From: JABDGM01 sp046349975
Lineage (GTDB): Bacteria > Planctomycetota > Planctomycetia > Pirellulales > Lacipirellulaceae
Direction of reading: 5' to 3'
DNA: 64,000 bases
Assembly (NCBI GenBank): GCA_046349975.1
Contig: JAXMBH010000006.1
Location: 186,001 to 250,000, forward strand
The notes beneath the pieces are model-generated. The model saw only the letters and a list, made by a program, of their open reading frames with translations. It searched no databases and was not told where the DNA came from. Positions 7,769-19,597 of the stretch are shown piece by piece (position 1 is the first letter of the stretch; the number at the start of each line of letters is the position of its first letter). The position numbers and the translations under genes are program-made.

Positions 7769-8301
7769 GCCGAGGCGCAATAGAAACGGCGGTTGATGTC
7801 GACGCGACGATCGCGTTGTTGCCGCTTGGTGCTGGCGTCGACTCAAACCTCCGCGCATCCCGTCCCAGCTCGAATTACGCCGCTTGCCGTCGCCGCGAGC
7901 TTCTCGACCGCCATTGGACCATGCTGGCCGTGGCGATCTTCATCATCGCGGCCTCGTTTCTGCTGTCGATTCGCGGCACGAGTGAAGTCGTGCTTCCTTG
8001 GCCGCACGTTAAGCTGCCGGAAATGTGCGGCAGCCGCGCGTTCTTCGGCATCGAGTGCCCCGGCTGCGGCCTTACCCGCAGCTTCATCGCCCTCGCCTCC
8101 GGCGACTTAGCGGCCTCATTCCACTTTCATCGCCTTGGCTGGCTGTTGGCTCTCGCAGTCGTGGTCCAGATTCCGTATCGCATCTACGCGCTGCGGGAGT
8201 TGCGGTCCGGCATCGTTGCCCGCCGTTGGCCGGCTTGGTTCGGCAACGCCTTGATCGCCGCGCTGATTGTGAACTGGCTCGTGAAGATCGCCGGCGTCTG
8301 A
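7765..8301 (+). CDS. DUF2752 membrane protein
   Basis: The 178-residue protein has three predicted membrane segments (about 52-70, 92-112 and 125-147) and the DUF2752 signature FFGIECPGCGLTRS. The function of DUF2752 is not known to me. Its ATG overlaps the E2 stop codon, so it is the last gene of the ubiquitin-like operon. The next gene is on the opposite strand, 49 bases away. No strong terminator hairpin is seen in the short gap. Confidence 0.85.
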   Translation: MSRGAIETAVDVDATIALLPLGAGVDSNLRASRPSSNYAACRRRELLDRHWTMLAVAIFIIAASFLLSIRGTSEVVLPWPHVKLPEMCGSRAFFGIECPGCGLTRSFIALASGDLAASFHFHRLGWLLALAVVVQIPYRIYALRELRSGIVARRWPAWFGNALIAALIVNWLVKIAGV

Positions 8302-8350
8302 CAGCATCGCCGCATCTCACCGCGAATTCGCACGCCTTCGCGCCAATGCC

Positions 8351-11620
<3,270 letters not shown>

Positions 11621-11919
11621 AATCCGAAGCTGGAGAATGCCCTATCCAATGCCCCAACTGCCTTTACGTGGTCCGCAAATATACGTTGCTGCTCGAATGC
11701 GGAACTCCACACCCTCGCTGTGGCAGGCGTCAATGCAAGCAGCGAGCGCCGCTGGAAGAAGACGCCGTTCGAAGTACCGGCCGACGCTAGAACGCCCGCC
11801 ACCTCACACTCTCGAACAGCGAGAGCCGCCGGTGAATCACCAGGGTTTTTGAGTCGTACGGCTCGCGACGGAAGAAAGTACTGGCCTATCGTCGCCTCAA
11901 CCGAGCCCGTGAGATTAAG
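11621..11919. other. Intergenic region between kinase start and tRNA
   Basis: About 300 bases with no convincing gene. It probably contains the promoter of the kinase, which reads leftwards. No clear promoter boxes or repeats were recognised. Confidence 0.5.
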
Positions 11920-11992
11920 AGCGGGCGACCGGACTCGAACCGGCGACATCCAGCTTGGGAAGCTAGCACTCTACCAACTGAGTTACGCCCGC
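11920..11992 (-). tRNA. tRNA-Gly (anticodon CCC)
   Basis: A complete 73-base cloverleaf is read on the minus strand. The acceptor stem is GCGGGCG/CGCCCGC with discriminator U, the D-stem ACTC/GAGT, the anticodon stem CTAGC/GCTGG with loop TTCCCAA (anticodon CCC, reading GGG), and the T-arm has TTCGAGT. CCA is not encoded. The overall sequence is close to bacterial tRNA-Gly(CCC). Confidence 0.95.
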
Positions 11993-12325
11993 ATATCTTC
12001 GCACCACTCAGTCTACCGGCCCGCGACGCTCTTGCAAGCGGCCGCCACGCTGCCGCATGCCCATTTGCCCGCGAGTCCATTGTCTTGGGGCTGGCCGTCG
12101 CATCGGCCCGCCGATTTCCTACATCTGGAAAGCTCTGCCGGTTTTTCCGCCGACAACGAACGCAGCGGTCCTACCGCGACCCAAGCAATGTGTAGGAGCC
12201 GCCAGCCACGCCTTCCGAATGAAAGGAAGACTGACTTCCTGCGTCTAACCGCAGGCTTGGTGCGACCGTATCGGACTCCCGAATCCTGATCCGGCTCGCA
12301 TTTTACGATCGACCAAGGAGTGACG
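11993..12325. other. Intergenic region upstream of outer-membrane protein gene
   Basis: No gene was found here. It holds the upstream region of the tRNA (minus strand) and the leader of the gene at 12326, whose AAGGAG ribosome site is at 12315-12320. Confidence 0.5.
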
Positions 12326-13453
12326 ATGCCAACCAACGGAGTGGTTTGGGCGCTCGCGCTGTCGTGCGCGTTCTCTGGCGTGGCCCGCGCTATGGAGGAG
12401 GAGCCACAACCTCAAGCTGCAGCGCCCTCGAGCGTTTCGAGCACCGACGAAATCCTCAATCAGGACCGCTACGTGACGAACGATGTCACGTACGTTTCCT
12501 GCGACCCACCGTGGCATGGCCCGCATCTGTACGCCGGCACCGAATTCAGCGCTCTCAGAATCCACTCGCGAACCGGCGGCACGACCACAGCCAGCTTCAG
12601 CGATACAACCGGGCCCGGCGTCTCCACCCGCGCCTTCCGCGAACGCAACGGCGTCGATGACTGGGGCTTTGCCCCCCGAATCTGGCTCGGCGCCGAAATC
12701 CTCGAAGGCTGGAGCATCCAAGGTCGCTACTGGAGACTCTCCGACAGCGATGAGCACGTTCCCAATGCCAACCCGGCCATCGCCAACGTTGGCACGAACT
12801 TCGCCACGTTCGAAGAAACCGATTTCGTAAACGCCTCGATCGCCGATGCCGAAGGCATGAAGAGTTGGCAATGGGGCAAATGGAAGGCCGATGCCTTCGT
12901 AGGGGGCCGGCATGCCGAGCTGCGTTCCGAATCCGACTTCCTCGGCTTCGGCGTGTTCACGACTGGCAACTTCGTCAATCTGATTCTGCAAAATGGCATC
13001 GATTTCGACGGCGCCGGCGTCACGTACGGCGGCACGCTGCGTCGCCAAATCGGCAATTCGCACTCGTTTGTCTACTGCACGGCACGCGGCTCGGAGCTAG
13101 AAGGCCATACGACGTCGTTCGCGCGTGCCGATGGCGCCATTGCCTCTTCGCCGAGTGCACCATTAGTCGGCGCTGCGACGGTGACTCGCGCCGATGCCGA
13201 TGCGCGGATGTACATCTTCGAACTGCAAGGCGGCTGGGAATATGAGCAATCGCTCGCATTTTGCCCCGCGAATTTCTTTTTCCGCGTGGGCTATGAATTG
13301 CAGCGCTGGGACATCGACGGCCTGCCCACTGGCGGCGCTGGCTTCGGCGGTACCATCGGCGAAATCACCACCAATTCCTTCGCCTCCGCCGACGCCCGCA
13401 AGGCCGGCCTGGTTGTCGAGGGCGTCACCCTTGGCACCGGCCTGACTTGGTAG
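12326..13453 (+). CDS. Probable outer-membrane beta-barrel protein (porin-like)
   Basis: The 375-residue protein has a signal peptide (cleavage after about VARA, residues 16-20), then a Pro/Gln/Ala/Ser linker. The rest has alternating aromatic/polar strands typical of a beta-barrel and ends in GTGLTW, with a terminal aromatic residue as in outer-membrane proteins. It resembles the planctomycete Lpg1974/BBP7-type pore-forming families in style, but the family was not confirmed. ATG 12326 was chosen because AAGGAG lies 5 bases upstream; GTG 12320 overlaps that site. A strong terminator-like hairpin lies 180 bases downstream. It is monocistronic. Confidence 0.65.
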   Translation: MPTNGVVWALALSCAFSGVARAMEEEPQPQAAAPSSVSSTDEILNQDRYVTNDVTYVSCDPPWHGPHLYAGTEFSALRIHSRTGGTTTASFSDTTGPGVSTRAFRERNGVDDWGFAPRIWLGAEILEGWSIQGRYWRLSDSDEHVPNANPAIANVGTNFATFEETDFVNASIADAEGMKSWQWGKWKADAFVGGRHAELRSESDFLGFGVFTTGNFVNLILQNGIDFDGAGVTYGGTLRRQIGNSHSFVYCTARGSELEGHTTSFARADGAIASSPSAPLVGAATVTRADADARMYIFELQGGWEYEQSLAFCPANFFFRVGYELQRWDIDGLPTGGAGFGGTIGEITTNSFASADARKAGLVVEGVTLGTGLTW

Positions 13454-13632
13454 CCGGCCCCGATGCCTCAGTTCAAATAACCACCAAACCAGAACCCCGC
13501 GATTCGTCGCAATGCTACGCCTCGCCGGAGTATTGTCGCCGCCAGCGCCAACCGCTGAAAGCGTCCCGGCAACTTGCCCGAAAATCGGCCCAAGTTCGCC
13601 ATTGAAACCCGCCGCGCACATCGCCATAATTC

Positions 13633-13667
13633 CCCGCCGGATTCCCCAATCCGGCGGGAGATTTTTT
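13633..13667 (+). terminator. Terminator-like hairpin abutting the next start codon
   Basis: A perfect 11-bp stem (13633-13643 with 13648-13658) and CCCC loop is followed by AG and six T residues. By shape it is an intrinsic terminator for the gene ending at 13453. Its 3' arm and T-run, however, also contain GGGAG and end directly at ATG 13668, so it may instead fold over the ribosome site of the following protease gene. Confidence 0.7.
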
Positions 13668-14984
13668 ATGGCAATGCAGCCAAACACAGCAGCCCGCCGC
13701 GATCATCAACAAGCATCCGCCTGCCGGCATGCACGCTTCCGCTCGGCGCAACATTCCGCCCTCCTTGCGCTCGTGGTCATCTTCCAAGTGGGTGCCTGCC
13801 GCCAGATACTTGCCGCCGACACATTGGTCATCTGCCCCATGGCCCTGCAGCCAGGCCTCGCCGAATGGCAGGCCTTTCGCACCGCCCAAGGCCACTCCAT
13901 CGCACTGGTCAACGCGCTCGCCAGCACCGCGGAAACGCAGCTGGCGATTCGAAACGCCAACAAGTCCGGCCAGCTGAAGTACGTCTTACTCGTGGGCGAC
14001 GTGACCAACTTCCGGCCGAATGGTGGAGCGCCGCCAGCCGCGACGACTATCCCTACGAACTACCTCGCCGCCAAGGTCAACACGCGTTGGGGTTCCACGC
14101 CAACCATCGCCACCGATATTCCCTACGCCGACCTCGATGGCGACGGCCGCCCCGACGTCGCCATCGGCCGCATCCCTGCCACCTCGACGGCCCAACTCGT
14201 CGCGGTCCTTCGCAAATCGATTGAATATGAACGCGCAACCGCCCACGGCGATTGGGAACGAAAGCTCAACATCGCCTCGGGGCAGGGCGGCTTCGGCGCC
14301 GTGACCGATGCCATCATCGAAGCCGCTGCTCGCCAGGTGCTCACTCAATCGGTGCCGGCCGAATACATCACCGAGCACATTCATCCCGGCCAGGCCCTGC
14401 AAGGTGCGACCGCCTCACTCAGCTTCGCGGCCCGCGCTCGGCAACAGCTTAGCGAAGGCAGCCTCGCCTGGATCTATCTCGGCCATGGCCTCCCGACTGA
14501 ACTCGACCACGTTCGCACAGCCTCAGGCACGGAGTCGATCCTCAGTGTTGGCGACGTACCCAAACTCAAGTGCGCCGGCCATCGCCCGCTCGCTGTGCTC
14601 GTGGCCTGTTACACCGGCGCCATGGACGCCTCCCGTGCGTGCCTCGCAGAAGAGCTGCTCCTCGCCGAAGAAGGCCCGGTCGCCGTGATTGCCGCCACGC
14701 GTGTAACCATGCCCTACGGCAACACCGCACTCGGCTGCGAGTTGCTGCGAGCCTGTTTCCATGACCGCCCCGAACACCTCGGCGACACACTTCGCCTCGC
14801 CGAACGCCGCACCATCGATACCGCGCCAGAGGATCAGCTCCGCAGCTCACTCGATGCCATGGCCACCGGCCTCAGCCCGGCACCTGTCGATCTCGCCGCC
14901 GAACGTCGCGAGCACGTCCTCATGTACCACCTTTTCGGCGACCCACTCCTCCACTTGCGCTACGCCCCCAAGTCGACCAAGTGA
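13668..14984 (+). CDS. C25-family (gingipain-like) cysteine peptidase, exported
   Basis: The 438-residue protein has an N-terminal hydrophobic segment (about 27-45, ending CRQILAAD) that looks like a signal peptide. The body matches peptidase C25: VLLVGDVTNF, a calcium-like DLDGDGRPDVAIGR loop, the catalytic His in YLGHGLP and the Cys in VLVACYTGAMD, followed by VAVIAATRVTMPYGN. Gingipain-type enzymes cleave after Arg or Lys; specificity here is unknown. It lacks the large adhesin and C-terminal sorting domains of gingipains. ATG 13668 has GGGAG 7 bases upstream, although this lies in a terminator-like hairpin; ATG 13674 is an alternative. A terminator lies about 40 bases downstream. Confidence 0.8.
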   Translation: MAMQPNTAARRDHQQASACRHARFRSAQHSALLALVVIFQVGACRQILAADTLVICPMALQPGLAEWQAFRTAQGHSIALVNALASTAETQLAIRNANKSGQLKYVLLVGDVTNFRPNGGAPPAATTIPTNYLAAKVNTRWGSTPTIATDIPYADLDGDGRPDVAIGRIPATSTAQLVAVLRKSIEYERATAHGDWERKLNIASGQGGFGAVTDAIIEAAARQVLTQSVPAEYITEHIHPGQALQGATASLSFAARARQQLSEGSLAWIYLGHGLPTELDHVRTASGTESILSVGDVPKLKCAGHRPLAVLVACYTGAMDASRACLAEELLLAEEGPVAVIAATRVTMPYGNTALGCELLRACFHDRPEHLGDTLRLAERRTIDTAPEDQLRSSLDAMATGLSPAPVDLAAERREHVLMYHLFGDPLLHLRYAPKSTK

Positions 14985-15025
14985 ACCTATTCACTTACTC
15001 ACCTGCTCACCCCATCAATGCAGCG

Positions 15026-15065
15026 AGCCCCCGGCACGACAAGTCGCACCGAGGGCTTCTTTTAT
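15026..15065 (+). terminator. Rho-independent terminator after the C25 peptidase gene
   Basis: An imperfect 14-bp stem (AGCCC... with ...GGGCT, three mismatches, loop CAAG) spans 15026-15057 and is followed by TCTTTTA. It starts 42 bases after the peptidase stop. Confidence 0.65.
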
Positions 15066-15068
15066 CGC

Positions 15069-15113
15069 GCAGCCTGTCGCCAGGCTGCTATAACAACTCG
15101 CCTCCGCGAGTTG
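15069..15113 (-). terminator. Two tandem perfect hairpins at the 3' end of the PEP-CTERM gene
   Basis: Two perfect 8-bp hairpins lie at 15069-15088 (loop of 4) and 15094-15113 (loop of 4), between convergent genes. For the minus-strand gene ending at 15156 they would form the transcript end. The T-run is weak, so termination is inferred from position and structure. Confidence 0.45.
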
Positions 15114-15155
15114 GCAGGAACCAACACAGCGATCCAACTACCGACCGAAGCCGGT

Positions 15156-15908
15156 CTAGCCGCGCTCACTACGTCGCCACAATCCCAGGCCAAACACGCC
15201 GCACAGCCCAAGCATGGCAACGGCCGGTTCGGGAACGATGATCTGCGAGAACGACTGGTCGATCGCGGTCGCGCGAGCAGGCAGAATCGCATTCTGTGCG
15301 GCCAGCGCGAGAATGTCCTTCGTCACATGCAGCGTCGTCAGCGGCGGCACGAAGAGCGTGGAGTCGCTGCTCTTCACCCCACCCCCATTGATCGTCGAAA
15401 TAAATGTGTTGAGGTGCTGATTCGACTCCATGAACGATTCGTCGACTGTGAACACCGAATCGCTGCCGACACCGTAGCCGTTCATGAACAAGTGGGCATC
15501 GCTAATGCGGAACCCCGTCCGCAACGAAGCCGGATCGATATCGACGTTGAATCGAATGAGCGCGTCGGAAGCGCTGCCGCCCGGCAGATCCAGGAACGTA
15601 CCATGGAAACTGATGCCCCAGTTTCCATCCATATCCTTGAACCCTAGGACCTGCACGTTATTGGCGGTCGGCATATCGCCAATAAATGAATAGTTGAAGC
15701 CAGAGAAAATCTTGTCGCCGACCGTCACGCCCGTCGTCGCCCCGGAAACGAGGTCCGACAACGGCACCGACGTGTTCGAATTCACGCCGCTTGTCGGCGT
15801 CAGGTTGATGAACGCCGCCTGCGTTGGCGCCACAACCGCCAACAGCACGACCGCCGCAATCAACGGGGTCAAAATTGGGTGTAGCTTCTCACGTTGCAAT
15901 CGCATCAC
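15156..15908 (-). CDS. PEP-CTERM sorting-domain exported protein
   Basis: The 250-residue protein has a signal peptide (hydrophobic stretch about 12-30, ending TQAA) and a C-terminal PEP-CTERM signal: VPEPAVAMLG, a hydrophobic helix, then WRRSERG. Such proteins are sorted and cleaved by an exosortase (none in this window). The middle part is a beta-rich domain of unknown function. The first Met pair (15908 or 15905) gives the same signal peptide. It stands alone, with tandem hairpins after it. Confidence 0.85.
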   Translation of the reverse strand: MMRLQREKLHPILTPLIAAVVLLAVVAPTQAAFINLTPTSGVNSNTSVPLSDLVSGATTGVTVGDKIFSGFNYSFIGDMPTANNVQVLGFKDMDGNWGISFHGTFLDLPGGSASDALIRFNVDIDPASLRTGFRISDAHLFMNGYGVGSDSVFTVDESFMESNQHLNTFISTINGGGVKSSDSTLFVPPLTTLHVTKDILALAAQNAILPARATAIDQSFSQIIVPEPAVAMLGLCGVFGLGLWRRSERG

Positions 15909-16114
15909 TGGTTCCTTTTCTCTAAGCGCTGCTGTTTCAATAGCCGCCGCGGTACGCGCGCCGGCTCGCTGCCCCGATCAATGCACCACATCCGTGCAGC
16001 ACCACCACCTCGATGGCCAAGCGATGTGCCGATCCAAACCAAGTTGTCAACAAACCAATTCTCAATGCCCGCCGCATTGCTGCCGCCGGCAACCCTGACG
16101 CGCCCTTCGCGGAG

Positions 16115-16315
16115 CTACCACGAAAGACGTTTGTTTCGCCGCTGATGCATCCCTCGCTTCGCGACATCGTTCGTTCGATTGCGCCGGGCGCGCTTCCGCG
16201 ACTGGGACGCACGTGTCCGCCGACTCGACAACTCCGGCGCTCCGCTGCGCCGCGCCTCGGCCGCATCGTCGTCATCATCTAAATCATCGAAATCAACTCG
16301 AAACGAAGGCGTCAT
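16115..16315 (-). CDS. Small basic/acidic hypothetical protein
   Basis: A possible 66-residue protein has an acidic DFDDLDDDDD segment followed by an Arg-rich tail. ATG 16315 has AAAGG a few bases upstream, and the gene follows the receiver-like gene on the same strand. Composition is biased and no family is recognised, so it may not be real. Confidence 0.3.
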   Translation of the reverse strand: MTPSFRVDFDDLDDDDDAAEARRSGAPELSSRRTRASQSRKRARRNRTNDVAKRGMHQRRNKRLSW

Positions 16316-16450
16316 CGCATGACCTTTCCCTGCTGATTGCTTGCCCCGTTGACCCGTGACGATCAGCGCCAAGGTGTCTACTCGTCGTTGCAGTCTCTAC
16401 TGTCCCTGTTGTTAATCCGCTATTCGCTTCGCCTCGAAACGTCCCGCCCG

Positions 16451-16942
16451 TTAACCCAAGGCATATGCCGCCTGGTCGCCTAGCTTCTTCAAAATCTCTC
16501 GGGCCTCGCTGCACAGCAGCGCAATATCGCTGTGACTATCCACTCCCGGCAGATACATCCACACGCCCAACTGCCGTGACCAAACCTCGCCCATCGTGTC
16601 ATCTGGCTTGCCGCACACCGCCAGGAGCGGAACCTTGCGAGCTGCCAACTGCTCCACCAAAATCCGTAACCTCGGCTCCAGCTCGGCCGATGCCGACTGC
16701 AAGTCAACCAGCGCTAAATCAACTTTGTTCCGCACCGCCTGCCGATTCGCGTCGTCGGCCGTCGTGCAGACGATCGTGATCCACTGTTCTTCGTGGGCTG
16801 CACGCACCCACATCTGGGCACGCCGCGCCAATGTCGAAACCACCAAGCACGTATTCAGTGCAACCGGTTGCCGGCGCAGTGGGGGCTTACTGATCTCCGC
16901 TGAGACCAGCATCGCTGGCGAGCTGCTGTGCAATTCACTCAT
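16451..16942 (-). CDS. Receiver-like (CheY-fold) protein without clear phosphoacceptor context
   Basis: The 163-residue protein has a pattern of alternating hydrophobic strands and helices (CLVVSTL, DLALVDLQSA, VPLLAVCG) like a response-regulator receiver domain. An Asp in LALVDLQ sits where the phosphoacceptor would be, but the usual acidic pair and Lys are not obvious. The first 28 residues are a Ser/Pro-rich extension. It may be a degenerate receiver or stand-alone signalling protein. Start ATG 16942. It has no adjacent kinase. Confidence 0.55.
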   Translation of the reverse strand: MSELHSSSPAMLVSAEISKPPLRRQPVALNTCLVVSTLARRAQMWVRAAHEEQWITIVCTTADDANRQAVRNKVDLALVDLQSASAELEPRLRILVEQLAARKVPLLAVCGKPDDTMGEVWSRQLGVWMYLPGVDSHSDIALLCSEAREILKKLGDQAAYALG

Positions 16943-17834
16943 CGTGGCCCATCTCTCTTTTGCTACCCCGCCTGCGCATCACGGCCATCCGATGCGCGCA
17001 CCAACTATCGGCGGTTCCCCATGGCTGCCCGCATGAAGCACCTCCACATATCGTCCACACTCCGGCACTTGCCTACTGTTCTATTCGTCGGCAAATGCCA
17101 CCCGCCCCACGCTGCCCGCCTCTGCTCCCGTTTCTACTCAAGCGCGCAAAACACACGCTGTCACCGAGCCAAATGGGCGCGCGAATTTAGCGGCGTACGC
17201 ACTGTGACCGAGTACGCGCTAGAACCGCGCACTACCAAGCCATCTTGCGACGTCGCCGCCGGTGAATCCCGTTAAATGATTGAGGAGCCTTCCCGCGCCG
17301 CCGATTCATCGTCGGCCGCTTCCGCTGAGCCGAATCAAATCGCTCAGCGCTGCGAAAGCTGTCCGTCCCATAATCCAGGTCGTTGGCATCGTATTGTTGC
17401 TTATGGCTCATTGATCCAGGTCCTTTCCAGGATTCCTTCCGACATGCTCACGAGAACCAAGCGTCTGGTTCTCCCGTCGCCGACCGCCCTGCGCAGTCGC
17501 GCTCTTTGCCGGCGTGTCACAACGCTATTTGCGTGCCGCCGCAAAAAAACGATTTCCAAGGATCGATTAACTACCAACGGCTTAACGTGTTAGGTCCGAA
17601 TTTAGGGGTGACCAGCCGTCCACCAATTCAGGAGAGACAATCACAAAATTGGTGAGGTAGCACCGGCACGAATGCTGCAAGCCCTTAAATAGAAACAACT
17701 TACGCCGACACTTCACCAAACAGGTGAAGTCTCACTTTTTCGGTGCAACAATAAACCCAGAGCGGGAACCCATTACAAGTGGGTGCCAACAACCGGAGTG
17801 CGCCACGTTGACGCAAAATCGATATAAATCGACC
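16943..17834. other. Long intergenic region (no gene supported)
   Basis: About 890 bases without a convincing coding frame; open frames here have poor composition. An 8-bp hairpin (ACTTCACC/GGTGAAGT, 17710-17730) followed by CTCACTTTTT looks like a weak plus-strand terminator, but no plus-strand gene precedes it. A small RNA or decayed gene is possible. Confidence 0.4.
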
Positions 17835-18851
17835 TTAGCGAGACAGAATTCGCGCCGCGACCGGAGCGAAATAGGTGAGAATGCCGTCGGCGCCGGCTCG
17901 CTTGAAACTCAGCAGGCTTTCCAGAATAGCCTTGTCGCGATCTAACCAACCGTTTTGAGCGGCGGCACACAGCATCGCGTATTCGCCACTCACTTGGTAG
18001 GCAAATGTCGGTACTCCAAACGCGTGTTTCACACGCCGCACGATGTCCAAGTACGGCAACCCCGGCTTCACCATCACCATGTCGGCCCCCTCGGCGATAT
18101 CGAGGGCGACTTCTCGCAAGGCCTCATCTGAATTGGCGGGGTCCATCTGATACGTTCGCTTATCGCCGCCGCCGAGGTTCGTGGCTGAACCCACCGCATC
18201 GCGAAACGGCCCATAGAATGCCGAGGCATATTTGGCTGCGTACGCCATGATGCTTACACGGTCGAAGCCGCCTGCATCCAGTGCCTGTCGTACCCGCCCA
18301 ATGCGACCATCCATCATGTCCGACGGTGCGATAATATCGCACCCTGCCTCGGCCTGAACCACAGCCTGCCGGCACAATACCTCGAGTGTTTCGTCATTAG
18401 CGACATAACCATCACGCAAGAGCCCATCGTGGCCATGGCTCGTATAGGGGTCCAGCGCCACGTCGCACATGACTCCAATCGCATCGCCATAGGCTTGCTT
18501 CAAAGTCCGCACGGCCCGGCAAACCAGGTTAGTCGGGTTAACCGCCTCTTCGGCTTCCGGCGATTTCTTCGCCGGTTCAGTCGCCGGAAACAAGGCCACT
18601 GCCGGAATTCCCAATTCCGCGGCCTCTCCCACCGTTTTGGTGAGCAGGTCAATCGACAACCGCTCGACACCAGGCATCGATGGCACCGCTTCCCGCCGAT
18701 CCTCGCCTTCATGAATGAACAGCGGATAAATGAGGTCGTCGGCTGTGAGTCGATTTTCCCGCACCAGCCGCCGCGACCAATCGTACCGCCGCACGCGTCG
18801 CAACCGAGTCTGCGGATACTGGCCCCACGACATTGGAGTTGAATCGCTCAT
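17835..18851 (-). CDS. hemB: Delta-aminolevulinic acid dehydratase (porphobilinogen synthase)
   Basis: The 338-residue enzyme condenses two 5-aminolevulinate molecules into porphobilinogen in haem synthesis. The two active-site lysines are present: K207 in MAYAAKYASAFYGPF and K262 in VMVKPGLPYLD. The catalytic-metal loop reads CDVALDPYTSHGHDG, with Ala and Asp where the zinc-type enzymes carry Cys, so it belongs to the Mg-dependent type. Length fits the family. ATG 18851 was chosen; the longer frame upstream shows no homology. It is transcribed alone. Confidence 0.97.
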   Translation of the reverse strand: MSDSTPMSWGQYPQTRLRRVRRYDWSRRLVRENRLTADDLIYPLFIHEGEDRREAVPSMPGVERLSIDLLTKTVGEAAELGIPAVALFPATEPAKKSPEAEEAVNPTNLVCRAVRTLKQAYGDAIGVMCDVALDPYTSHGHDGLLRDGYVANDETLEVLCRQAVVQAEAGCDIIAPSDMMDGRIGRVRQALDAGGFDRVSIMAYAAKYASAFYGPFRDAVGSATNLGGGDKRTYQMDPANSDEALREVALDIAEGADMVMVKPGLPYLDIVRRVKHAFGVPTFAYQVSGEYAMLCAAAQNGWLDRDKAILESLLSFKRAGADGILTYFAPVAARILSR

Positions 18852-19141
18852 AATTCCATCGTAGCCAGCGCTATTGCGCCAAACAACGCGGGCCAATTCG
18901 CAACCAACTGTCACCCAGGCCACCGATGTGCGCTCTTCGGCTCCTCGCGTAGTCGCGGCAAAGCGGCGAAAGTTAAGAGCCAGGGGTGTAAACCTCTGGT
19001 GGACAATCACCAATTCATGGAAGCTCCAACAGGACGACAGCAGCAACGATAACGGGGAGTGCTCGGGTGCTGCACAAAACATTACGTCGACGTGCCTACA
19101 GCGCCCTTGACGAATCGCCGCGGCGTCCCGACTCTTATCAC
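18852..19141. other. Intergenic region between hemB and the gene at 19142
   Basis: About 290 bases containing the divergent upstream regions of hemB and the gene at 19142. No distinct regulatory element was recognised. Confidence 0.4.
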
Positions 19142-19567
19142 ATGCCGCCGTTGCCTCCCAAAATCTCCGTGGGGCCGTTCCACTTCACGTCGGTCGGCGT
19201 GCGCATATCTGGCAAGCCTGCTGTCGCTGATTGGAAAGGACCTTTGCAATTCGCTCTGTGGTGCCAACGCGCGGGGCCGTGGTGGATCGGCGACTTGCTT
19301 AACGCTGGGGAAGACACGTTTGGTGAGTCGTTCTCCCAATCGTGCGAAGGCGCGGTGTCCGCCGAAATGCTCAACCGCTATGCATCGGTCGCTCGCCGCG
19401 TGCCGATCGACAATCGTGTGGCCAGCCTCTCCTGGTCAGCCCACGCCGCCGTCGCCCGCCTGCCGCACGACCAGCAGAAACGCCTCCTTCTTGAAGCCGA
19501 ACGCCAAGGTTGGACCAGCGAAGAGCTTCGCCAAAAGGCTCGCGAATCAACCCGCAAAGGCAAATAG
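19142..19567 (+). CDS. Small protein resembling LmbU/phage-type helical regulators
   Basis: The 141-residue protein has an N-terminal part (VGPFHFTSVGVRI, then a tryptophan-rich segment) and a helical C-terminal part with a YASVARRVP...LSWSAHAAVA pattern and GWTSEELRQKARES. This layout resembles LmbU-like regulators and phage proteins that pair with DNA-binding helices. ATG 19142 was chosen; the frame extends to 19067 but the extra residues are basic and unconvincing. Function is unproven; a DNA-binding role is a guess. Confidence 0.6.
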   Translation: MPPLPPKISVGPFHFTSVGVRISGKPAVADWKGPLQFALWCQRAGPWWIGDLLNAGEDTFGESFSQSCEGAVSAEMLNRYASVARRVPIDNRVASLSWSAHAAVARLPHDQQKRLLLEAERQGWTSEELRQKARESTRKGK

Positions 19568-19597
19568 CCGCGGGCTCATAGTTCCGAGGTACCGCTG

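Noticed and set aside
17710..17740. Terminator-like hairpin with T-run
   Set aside because: No plus-strand gene lies upstream, so it is noted only as part of the intergenic region.
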